This document shows positions 55,401 to 64,000 of a DNA stretch of 64,000 bases, one piece after another; the stretch's first letter is position 1, and each line of letters starts with the position of its first letter. The DNA is from Linnemannia schmuckeri (Eukaryota > Mortierellomycota > Mortierellomycetes > Mortierellales > Mortierellaceae): contig JANATG010000005.1 in assembly GCA_029449235.1 (NCBI GenBank), forward strand, positions 62,001 to 126,000, written 5' to 3'. The notes under the pieces are model-generated. The model saw only the letters and a program-made list of their open reading frames with translations. It did not search any database and had not been told where the DNA came from. Position numbers and translations under genes: made by a program.

Positions 55401-57403
55401 CGAGAGAGACTGCCGAGGACGAAGCTGGCTCTGGTGCATCTACTTCAGTTCTGAGTGCAAGGCAGCACCGAGCCGTTGCCAGTTATACAGATCACGAGGA
55501 TCAAGTGTTGTCGGTTGCCTGGAGTCTTACAGAGACCGATCGGATTTATAGCGGAGGAAACGATTGGGGGCTCTGTAGTTGGGATGTGAAGTCTCACTTG
55601 CTGACAGAGGCGCAGTCGTTGGCGCTTGTGAGAGGTGGAGGTGGATCGAGGAAACATCCAAAGTCAACCGATGGTGGCAAAGGGTCGACAAAGTCTCTGC
55701 CAGCTACCTCCGCGTCAGCAAGCCCTGTTGTTCTCGTCCAGGAGACCTCAAGTCAGCTTCAGCTGTCAGGAACTGAGCTGGTTGCTCAGGCTGAAAGCGA
55801 GGATGTATCAATAGAGGACGAAAATCTGCAGGCAGATCAAACTTTGTTGACAGCAGAAGACAGGCATGTCATTCTGGACGAATCTATAGCATCCAAGCGG
55901 ACAAATGGGTCCTCACCTCACCCCGAGTCTACACCCACTAAGCGGTCACGGACAAGTTCTTCCAACAATCTTGTCACCACCACCACAACCACAACAACCG
56001 CCGCGATCCTCAAGGCGAGCGAACCCTCGACTTTAACTCCGACATTATTGACACACATCCAAAAGCTCTCGACACCGACTAGACGATTACAGCTCTTTCC
56101 AATGGGGACTGCAGCTTTTCATGGGCAGTCCAGCCATAAGAGTCACCTCGAGATCCTGCGCTTGGCACGGAACCTATACTGCCGACGGACTCGTCAGGGA
56201 GGCATTCTCCAGTCTGAGGAGGAGCTGGAGGCTGCTAGAGGTCGATGGCAAGCGATGCGGGCGTTCTTTGAGGAGGATGGCGAGGATGAGGGCAAGGCGT
56301 TGTCTGTTGCCTTGGGCCAAGATGTTGATGAGATGAATTTGGAAGATGAAGATACGAGTCTTTCCGGTCAATACCGTTCTGCTTCAGGAGCAGGACAACT
56401 GGCGGCTGATGATGCATCGACTTCCAGCGGGGATCTGATTTTCTATGGCTCCCGCGAGTCGGTCAAGGCGCTGGCAGAGATGGAGGCCGAAGAGATGGCC
56501 CAAACCCAGCCTCAGAACATCTTTGTAATCGGCAGTGGGATGGGCGTCATGCCTCCGGCATCGAGCAGTCTCAAGGACTCTATTGTCCAAACCAAGAACG
56601 GGATGCGGACGCGTGCTGCTGGTCAATTGTGCCAAGTTCCCGTCTCCTGCTGGCTCGGAGATGTCCCTAAGGTTCTTGATATTGTCAGTGCTCTGGGTCC
56701 TTCGGAGGTTGGGGTGCAGGACTGGATTGCGATTGCATTGTCTCCGATGGGGGGTGTTCAGGCGTGGAAGGGGATGATGGTCCGGACGGCGGGGAAGTTT
56801 GAGACTCGGGGAGAAGTCCATGCGGCGGCATTGTGTTATTTGAGTGTTGGGATGGTCTTTGAGGCTGTGGATGTGTATCGGAAGCAGGGGCTTTTTAGGG
56901 AGGCATTAACGTTACTCCGGATCCGATTCTGGGATCAACACGGCGATGGCGATGACGATATTGACGACGATGATGAAAATGATACTAGTGTGGAAGCGCA
57001 GGGCGAGGACCAGGACGAGCCTTCATCCTCAACAGCCGAGAACTCACCCGCCAGCAACAAGAAGGACCTCCGCCACCTTCATCTGCGGATCCTAACAGAA
57101 TGGGGCCAGCAACTCGAGAAGCGCAACCAATACGAGCAGGCTTGCAAGTGTCAACTGACACTCGGCTCCCTCCTCAGAACGCGTGCCAGCGCTAAGAAGG
57201 TATCTGCCGCCGACTCAGATCCGAAAATACCATCTGTGGGTCTGCAGACGCTGGCACGACGTGGAGACGTCGCGACTTTGAGGACGGTTGCAGGACTGGC
57301 GATCATGATGGACGATCCTACGGTTCAAGAGTCTGTTGCCCGTTATAGGAGTGCTCTCTTGCTCAAGAAAGAGGCCCTTCACAACCGTCGTAGTCAAATA
57401 TAA
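52445..57403 (+). CDS. GEMIN5: Gemin5-like WD40/TPR protein
   Basis: Gemin5 recognises snRNAs and delivers them to the SMN complex for Sm-ring assembly. Six exons: 52445..52960, 53073..53124, 53222..53354, 53448..53560, 53645..53849, 53962..57403, giving 1486 residues (human 1508). The start MDTVFPPSPQW matches the human opening PPSPNW. Two WD40 propellers follow: DDMRVVCWNLETRR, SGSGDQTVRVWDV, TTSMDRRIIAWDVD, SLGNETLKIWNTLS, KWHPAEEGILCFGLESGKIG and YHEKSVTSIAW, in the same order and with the same family phrases as human Gemin5. A low-complexity Ser/Thr linker leads to a helical C-terminal half including WIAIALSPMGGVQAWKGMM and AALCYLSVGMVFEAVDVYRK, corresponding to Gemin5's TPR dimerisation region. 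Exon 6 (3442 nt) is by far the longest in the window. The closest alternative is another double-propeller protein, but the start and C-terminus favour Gemin5. Confidence 0.85.
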
Positions 57404-57515
57404 ATGACATTCTCTCTCTCATATCTTTTTTTTTTGTCGTTTGCATTAAAATGGATGATAATTTTTATGTAAACGAGCTATCTCTTTTTTCTTTCATCAA
57501 AATGGATGCTCTACT

Positions 57516-60500
57516 CTATGCCTCAACCGTCTCCTCGTCCTTGCCAGCATCACGCTCCTTCATGAGGTTACGCAAGTCAGCAAGACGCTGCTCAATCTTG
57601 GGGATCTCAGCCAACTTTTGCTCCAAGACCTGGCGTTCCTCCTGCAAGGCCAAACGACGCTCAGCATCGAGCTTAGTGAAGACATAACCGCCCTGACCGT
57701 CATACTGCAAGATATAGTTGTGGTATTGCCACAACGAAGGACGATGCGAGACAGTCAACAATGAGATACCAAGCTTCATGCAGTGGGTGTACATGATCTT
57801 CTCAACTTCCATCGAGACCGCACTGGTGCACTCATCCAAGATGGCGTAGCGTGGACGGTGGTAGTAGAGACGGGCCATGGCAATTCTCTGCTTGTCACCT
57901 CCCGACAAAGCATCACGCCACTCCCGTTCGCGGTCCCATCCACCCTCACGCTCGACAATGTTGTTCAACTGGACAACCTCGAGAATCTCCTGGAGGTCTT
58001 GATCTGTGTAGCCGTTGGCCTTCATGTCTTCCACTGTGTCGGGGTAAATGATCTGGTCACGGAGCGTGCCGAGAGAGAGGTAAGGGCGCTGAGGGATATA
58101 GAAGATGTTCTTGGGGTGGGGGCGATGGACCGTACCGCCTAAATTATTTGTCGTTAGAAAAAACTGTTAGAAAAAACTCGCTCATAAGGATGCTTGTTAC
58201 ACAAACGGAAAATACACATCCAAAGGCTTACCATAGACGGGCCAGAGACCACCGAGGATACGGAACAAACTAGACTTGCCGCATCCGTTGGGTCCAACGA
58301 TCAACAAGTGCATGCCGGGCTTGACAAAGAAGCTCAGCTTCTTGAGGAGCACATCGCCGTTAGGGGAAACGATTGGCACATCCAAGAACTCGATGGTATC
58401 GTCCTCAACAACGTCTCCGCGTCCAGAGAGGACCTTGGCGTTCTCCTCGGTCGAGGCAGACGAGACCAGACGCTTCTCGAACCGACCGGCCTTGACATCC
58501 TCAAAGACATCCAAAAGCTCAGAGACACGAGCAGTGTATCCAGCCAACTCGGTGACCTCCTTGTACGAGTACATGATACGACCGAAGGCATCCGAGGAAC
58601 TGAGTAACATACGTCTATTGGTGACGAAACCCTCGGTACGACCACCAATATCAGCACCTCCACTCTGTCCGGGCAGCTTGAAGAAGACGGGGATTGAGCA
58701 GATGACAAGACCCATGGCACCCCAGAAGTACTTGATAATGAAATCCTCGAGCATTCCGTGCCAGACGCGCATGCGGAAGATACGGTTGACGTGCTTGATG
58801 AGTGCAAAGTAGTTCTTGTCGAGGATCGCCTTTTCGATATCGTGGCCTCCAAACAAGGCAATCTCCTCGGCGTTCTCAATAACGCGTGAGTGCGTGAAAC
58901 GGAACTCTCCCTCCAAACGCTGCTCCTCTGCGACCATCTTTCCGAAGGGGGGTGTCAAGGCGCGGAGAACCAAAGCCGAGGCGTGGAGCAGTGCACTGAC
59001 ACCAAAAAGGCCCTCTCCTCCGACGCTCTTGGACAGCTGAACGTTGTAAATAATGACATCCAGAATGGGTTTGGCCAAGTTTGAGTACAGCTCTGACAAC
59101 GACGTACAGAACTTGTTCACATCCACTGTGATGCACCTATGAGGGAGAATTATAGTGAGTGTTGGTACAATCTGGATGATGCTGCGGATAGAGCTTGGCA
59201 TTGGAATCTGAAGGCAAGAGACTTACTGGTCGGCGTTCTTGATACGATCGTCCAAGTTACCGATGGCGTAGAAGGTCATATCAGTGAGGTATTGCTCGTG
59301 GATATGGTTGGTGAGACGTGTGCGGAACTGGATGGCGAGCTTGCTCTGCATGTATGTCAACTATTGAAACGCAATTTGACCAAACGGTCGAGAATATTTG
59401 TTAGCTTGTGGCCATGTAATTTTTTTTAACATGGACAAGAGTAAAAAAGAGCGAAAAGCGCGATGATGACGAACCATGGAGTTAGTGTAGGTGGCGGGGA
59501 CGGCAACGGTCATCCACCAGAGCAATCCGACCATGAACTCCTTGGCCTGACCACGGACGAGGGCACTGACGATTCTTCCGTCGAGGGAAGCAATGTAGAC
59601 GGAAAGCATAGTTCTGAAGACTATTGTTGTTAATGTTCGTGTTCAAATTGACGTTGTTGTTTGTCAGCGACAATACAAAAAAAAAGATCGAGGGGATCGG
59701 CTATATTAGTATCCGTGGAATGAATTTTTTAGAGATTTTGCTTCGTGTGTACACACGCATGCACGCCCTCACATAAGCACAAACAAGATGTAGCATCAGT
59801 TTGCCGCCGAAGTAAGCGGTGGTGGTTTTACGCCTATTGTTGCTGATCCATGCCATGACTTTTTGTAAATGTTGGGACTCCTGTGCTGCTGCTATTGTTG
59901 TTGTTGCTGATGTTGTTGCAGTTGCTGTGGTAGCGGTTGACGTGAATAATAAAATAGTAAACGTCGTAAACGGGATTGGTAATGGTTGTTGGGTAGATCG
60001 AAAATTTGTGAAGCGAACTGATCCCCTCTCTCTTTTTCTTCTTTTGCATCCCTGGATATCTGTCCGATCGAAGAATGGACAGTATGGCGATCGTCTTTTC
60101 CGATGCATCTTTTTTGTTCTCTTTCTATTCATGCAGGTTATGATTCGTTGGTTTTCGTATCCTCCTCGTTTTTATGTCCTGATCAATGGTGTTTACCTAG
60201 GAAGCCGGTGTGGACAGCGAGGAGCCAGAACTCCTTCGAGCGCCATCCAGGGATGACCAGACGCAAGATGCGCATGAATCTCTCGAAAAACACCCGATCA
60301 ACCTAGTTGCATTCAAGTCAAGATATTTCTTTCATTGTTAGTCGTCCTTCCTTTGTTTTGTCTCTTTTGTCTCGTGTTAAATTCTTAACAGCATTTCATT
60401 GTTAAGCGTCCTGCTCACTCAATCCCCCTTGGTTCGTCTCGTCTCTTTTCTTGCACTTGATCTCTTGTCTTCATTCTTCTCCTTTCCTTCTTTTCATTTT

Positions 60501-60803
60501 CATCCATGATTGTTTCCGTCTTCCTGAATAAAAAAAAAAAAAAAAAAAAATAGCTCTTACAGCAACTTTGGCGGCTTTGCCGTCTCCTTTGGTCAATCCA
60601 GTCTTCTTTGCCTCCTTCTTGGGTTTGGCAGTAGCCATGGAATGGATACGGATAGCAACAGTCGCCAAGATAGTGACCCAGATAGAACGCTTGACAGTCG
60701 ATCTGTTGTTGGAGTATGCCTTGACGACCTTGAACAGCACGGCCTTGAAGGCTGCCGGGTCAAAGACGGCGGTGGCCGGTGCTGGCTTTGAAAAGATGCC
60801 CAT
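57516..60803 (-). CDS. Peroxisomal ABC half-transporter, subfamily D
   Basis: Imports fatty acyl-CoA into peroxisomes for beta-oxidation as a dimer of half-transporters. Six exons: 60561..60803, 60197..60302, 59475..59620, 59227..59360, 58232..59136, 57516..58138, giving 718 residues. The membrane domain has FLVFRTMLSVYIASLDGRIV, LTNHIHEQYLTDMTFYAIGN and DNADQ-like NADQCITVDVNKFC. ENAEEIALFGG is the EAA-like loop of ABCD proteins. The ATP-binding domain has Walker A GPNGCGKSSLFR, IPQRPYLSLGTLRDQIIYP, signature LSGGDKQR, Walker B YAILDECTSAVS and the switch VSHRPSLW. All are intact. The N-terminus has two hydrophobic stretches instead of a presequence. A charged coiled coil (LQEERQVLEQKLAEIPKIEQ) closes the protein. 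Which of Pxa1, Pxa2 or PMP70 it matches best needs a tree. Its stop lies 112 bp from the Gemin5 stop. Confidence 0.93.
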
Positions 60804-62151
60804 CGATTATGTGTGAATGAATGCGAACGTGAACGTGAATGTGAGTGGTAGGAGTAGGAGTAGGAAGTAGGAGAATGGCTATGAGGGGATGACGAAGGCG
60901 AGGAAGGAGAGGAGAGAGGGAAAGAGGAGAGAGGAGGGGGGAGAGAGTGTGTGTGTGAGTAATGAGAGGAGCGATGAGGAGAGTAAAGGAAAGGGGTGAT
61001 GAAGGAGATTAAGGGAGGAGCGGAGAAAAGAAGGAAAAGAAAGAAAAGGGATGAAGAGAGAAAAGGGATGAAGAGAGAAAAGGGAAAAGGAATGGTGAGG
61101 AGGAGAAAGAAAAAAAAAAAAAAAAAAAAAAAAAAGAAGAATAAAACGAAGTCAAAAAGGGTGTCAAGTGTCAGAGGAACGCAAGGAAAAAAAAGATCCG
61201 AGAAGGATAAGGGAAAGGGAAAGGGAAATGGAAGGGAAGGCAGCAGGAGATAATTCCATACAAGTGAGATCATATATTCATTGCTGTGTTCTCGCTGCTT
61301 CTTGCCTCATATCCATCTTTCTTTGTCCTTGATTTACATCAACACATCAACATCAATGCTGCTGTTATTGTTCTTGTTGTTGTTGCTGTTGTTGTTGTTC
61401 TTGCTGTTAACGTTCGCCGCCAGTCTCCCATCGTACTCTCCCTGCAAGACAAGAGCGAAGGCAGCCAAGGTATGTGATATGTGTCAGCGAGATCTCCTCT
61501 TTGTCTTCGTGCCCTGTCTTTGTGTGTTGATGCCTGTTTGTATCTCTGAGCCCCTTCTAGTCCGGGGTAGAGAACTATCACGTGTCAGTCATACAAATCA
61601 ACAACCTCGCTCGATTTGTGTAGAAAGAAAGAAAGAAAGAAAAAAAAAAAAAAAGGGTATCTCATATTGCTTCTTGAGTACACCCCTGTCCTTACGTCGA
61701 GCATTGCGTGTATCGATCGAGCAAGAGAGTAGTAACACTAGAAACTCTCGTTCCTACGACTCTAAGCGAGAGACATTAAATGCCTTTTGTATACCGTCGT
61801 AAGCAACATAAAAAAATAACCACCAATGTTCAATGGGTCAAGTTGTGCAAGGATTTTTCGAGAGCCACGGACACACAAACGAAAGAGAGGAAAAAAAACC
61901 TTTCCCTCGTGGCAATCAAATGCAGGCTGTCCAATCCTGTGTACGACAGACAGGGGTACCTTGTGGCATGACATTTTTCTTCTTTCCCCTTTGACTCGAT
62001 CCCCCTTCTCCACTCTCCACTCCAAACTCTATTATTCATGGCGTTTTGTAGATATCGTACCCCGTACTGGTACTCTGCAGGAATAACCATCTTTCTTTTG
62101 ATAAAGAACCGTCATCATAATATAGGACTGCCAGTAGCCACTTCTGCGAGG
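60804..62151. promoter_or_regulatory. ABCD transporter promoter and 3' end of the right-edge gene
   Basis: 1.35 kb between two minus-strand genes. The first 450 bp is a near-continuous purine tract on the plus strand (pyrimidine on the gene's strand), including an A run near 61111-61135. Frames of up to 226 codons across it are low-complexity artefacts. The rest shows nothing recognisable. Confidence 0.45.
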
Positions 62152-64000
62152 CTACGAAAATGAAAAAGGAGAGGTGGCCAGCTGGACGTTGACGCAGGCT
62201 TGCACGGCTCGGATCTGAGCAACAACAAGTGGTACCAACTCAGTCAACTCGACATCCAACTCGTCTCCAATCACCTGGTTCTCATACGCCCTCTCCAATC
62301 CATCCAATGCCGCCGTCGTGCCCACGATAGCAGTCGTCTTCATTTCCCACTCTCCCACAACAACCTTCTTGACCACACTTTCGTGCTCCTCGTCCCAAAC
62401 ACCCACCGCTCTAGCGACCTTCTCCAAAGCTGCCTCCATCTCCTTGCTTGATCCTGTTAGTTTTGCCAGTGTTGCTCCGCCCATCGCTAGGGCCATCGTC
62501 TCCCGACCGCGCTCTGCCAGGAACCCGCACGGTAGTTGTGCTCCTTTCGCTACAAACCCGTCTTTGCGATCGTCCTCTCCTGCCTCAACTTCAGGTGCGG
62601 CTGGTCCATGTTGACGGTCGACAGATAAGATACACGCGTCAAGTTCACGGATCTTGCCCTCCAATTTCCGAGCGGGGTTAAGAAACTCGTGTACAACCGA
62701 CCCGGCCTTCTCGGATAACTCGACATCCTTGAGGTTTTTAACCAACAAGGCAACGACCATTTCCATTTGTCTCCACTCACTATTACCACTGCTGCCACTA
62801 TTGCTCCCGTTGCTCTGCTGGTCGATCGACTTCCACACCTTCTGGATCCACTCTCGAATCCGATCCACATCCCTTGTCAGCAATCGATGCAAGAACACCG
62901 ACCCAGCAGGGGCATCATCCCCTTCTCTCGCAACAGGGATCGACAGTATAGAATCCACAATATCAGCTGCCTCGGTGAACGCCCTATAACACCGCGCCAC
63001 AATACCTTCCTTTGAACCTCCTCTTCCTCCTCCCTTAAGGGAAGAAGTCGGATCCTGACGTCGACCACCCATCGCCAAAAGCCCATAAATCACCTGCTCC
63101 AAGTCCGAGACCAACCCAGCCCTTGCCTGTGTCTTCAGCACATTCTTCTGCAAACTGACCTGACACGCCTGCAACGCATCCCCAGAAGCAAGCGTCAATC
63201 GCATAAGTGCCACCAGATCTGTTAACTCGTCCACCGAATCCTCCCTCTCCACCGCATCCACTGCCTCCCGAGCACCCTGCTGTGTCAGGTAGACTCCCTC
63301 GGACTGGAACTTGAGTTTCGAGAACGCCTCCTGGATAAGCTGATTCTCACCGAACCCCGAGCCGACATTCTCCATAACCCTCCGGAGCTGCTCAAAGTAA
63401 CTCTCATAAAAGATCCCCGCCGCTACACAACTACGATGAGAGACCGCTTTAGCCGCAATCTCAGGGGTAAAAGTCCTATCCTGGCACTTGAACAGATCCA
63501 CCAATTGGCGTTGCAACATCGTGGTCCTCAAGAGGACGGTATCCAACTCCGGTCTGTTGTGTTCCGGGATCGCATCGGCGACATGGTGGAACGCGAAAAG
63601 TCCCATCTCAAGGAGACGCATCAGACGGGGCATCTCCGACTTGTCTTCTACCTCCAGTGGTTCGGTCAAGACTTTAGAAAGAGGTAATAATATTGTGAGG
63701 AGCAAGTTGTTGGCCTGGAGGACTCTATCTATTTCCTCCAGGATGGATTCCCATGTGTCTTCTGCGACGAAGCTAGGTTTTTCGCAGTTTGCTGGGGAGT
63801 CGTTGTTGGTCTTGGCGGATGAAATCTTGAACCGTCTCCATCGTCCGCCTGCGCGCTCGAATTCCAATTCGAGAGCTTCCAAGGGAGCCATCTGTTCCAT
63901 CCATATTTGTTGCTGGTGAGGTTGCTGGTGTTGTTGCGCTTGAGGACGAAACTGGGTGTCATTTCCATCGCTGCCTGTCCACGAATACTCGAGCGATCCT
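62152..64000 (-). CDS. Unidentified all-helical protein, 5' end cut by window edge
   Basis: A frame of 615 residues with stop at 62152 and no stop up to the right edge. The first ATG inside is at 63900, but the frame stays open beyond it through a Gln/His-rich stretch (QAQQHQQPHQQQIWMEQM), so the true start is probably outside. No intron is needed in the visible part. Helical segments alternate with Gly/Ser linkers: DTWESILEEIDRVLQANNLL, QLVDLFKCQDRTFTPEIAAK, DSVDELTDLVALMRLTLASG and ELTELVPLVVAQIRAVQACV. No membrane helix, zinc motif or enzyme signature is visible. Composition and codon use match neighbouring genes. I do not recognise the family; helical-bundle adaptor or scaffold is a guess. 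Confidence 0.7.
   Translation of the reverse strand, partial: GSLEYSWTGSDGNDTQFRPQAQQHQQPHQQQIWMEQMAPLEALELEFERAGGRWRRFKISSAKTNNDSPANCEKPSFVAEDTWESILEEIDRVLQANNLLLTILLPLSKVLTEPLEVEDKSEMPRLMRLLEMGLFAFHHVADAIPEHNRPELDTVLLRTTMLQRQLVDLFKCQDRTFTPEIAAKAVSHRSCVAAGIFYESYFEQLRRVMENVGSGFGENQLIQEAFSKLKFQSEGVYLTQQGAREAVDAVEREDSVDELTDLVALMRLTLASGDALQACQVSLQKNVLKTQARAGLVSDLEQVIYGLLAMGGRRQDPTSSLKGGGRGGSKEGIVARCYRAFTEAADIVDSILSIPVAREGDDAPAGSVFLHRLLTRDVDRIREWIQKVWKSIDQQSNGSNSGSSGNSEWRQMEMVVALLVKNLKDVELSEKAGSVVHEFLNPARKLEGKIRELDACILSVDRQHGPAAPEVEAGEDDRKDGFVAKGAQLPCGFLAERGRETMALAMGGATLAKLTGSSKEMEAALEKVARAVGVWDEEHESVVKKVVVGEWEMKTTAIVGTTAALDGLERAYENQVIGDELDVELTELVPLVVAQIRAVQACVNVQLATSPFSFS

Noticed and set aside
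59701..60256. Open frames of about 140 codons on both strands inside the ABCD transporter introns
   Set aside because: They overlap an intron rich in TTG repeats and part of exon 2; no conserved motif.
60593..61273. 226-codon Phe/Ser/Pro-rich frame upstream of the ABCD transporter
   Set aside because: Low-complexity translation of a pyrimidine tract with a T run; it overlaps the real first exon in another frame.

Overview
The window is nuclear DNA of an intron-rich fungus. I place it among the early-diverging Mucoromycota, most likely Mortierella-like; this is inference from gene content. Fungal landmarks are a P3A proton pump, a Uso1 tether, an Ima1 nuclear-envelope protein and a Gcn4/CpcA-type bZIP. 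Non-Dikarya features are a B12-dependent methylmalonyl-CoA mutase, NIPSNAP and a Gemin5 homologue. I resolved 17 protein genes. Fifteen of them contain 86 introns that I could place by splice sites, reading phase and protein continuity. All 14 complete spliced models give a whole number of codons.

Layout. 1-2794 (-): 3' part of a plasma-membrane H+-ATPase, cut by the left edge. 5249-7198 (-): single-pass membrane protein with polyQ and a PPxY motif. 7931-10546 (+): mitochondrial glutamate-type carrier. 10913-13254 (-): NIPSNAP. 13761-17507 (+): Ima1. 17836-21706 (+): Uso1/p115. 22504-25766 (+): methylmalonyl-CoA mutase. 26181-27308 (-): Tvp15-like Golgi protein. 28023-30552 (-): mitochondrial aspartate aminotransferase. 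30553-35825: a 5.3 kb block without protein genes, holding palindromes, tRNA relics, a 942 bp TIR element, tRNA-Val and a tRNA-Arg. 35826-38996 (-): membrane-anchored double amidohydrolase. 39856-42227 (-): DHHC palmitoyltransferase. 42610-47550 (-): Rdh54/RAD54B. 47802-48646 (-): Gcn4-like bZIP with two upstream ORFs. 49305-49378 (-): second tRNA-Val. 49571-51891 (+): adenylate kinase. 52445-57403 (+): Gemin5-like. 57516-60803 (-): peroxisomal ABCD half-transporter. 62152-64000 (-): unidentified helical protein, cut by the right edge.

The genes do not form an operon or obvious cluster. Several concern mitochondrial or peroxisomal carbon and amino-acid metabolism (glutamate carrier, aspartate aminotransferase, methylmalonyl-CoA mutase, ABCD transporter, NIPSNAP), but I see no sign that they are co-regulated.

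Best leads. (1) The bZIP leader has exactly two ATGs before the main one, opening a 4-codon uORF and then a 51-codon uORF: the general-control reinitiation layout. (2) The amidohydrolase is an internal duplication whose second half has lost its metal ligands. (3) A 942 bp non-coding element has perfect 31 bp inverted ends and a 9 bp flanking repeat. (4) There are two 10-nt micro-exons and two GC-AG introns. (5) B12-dependent methylmalonyl-CoA mutase and Gemin5 occur in a fungus.
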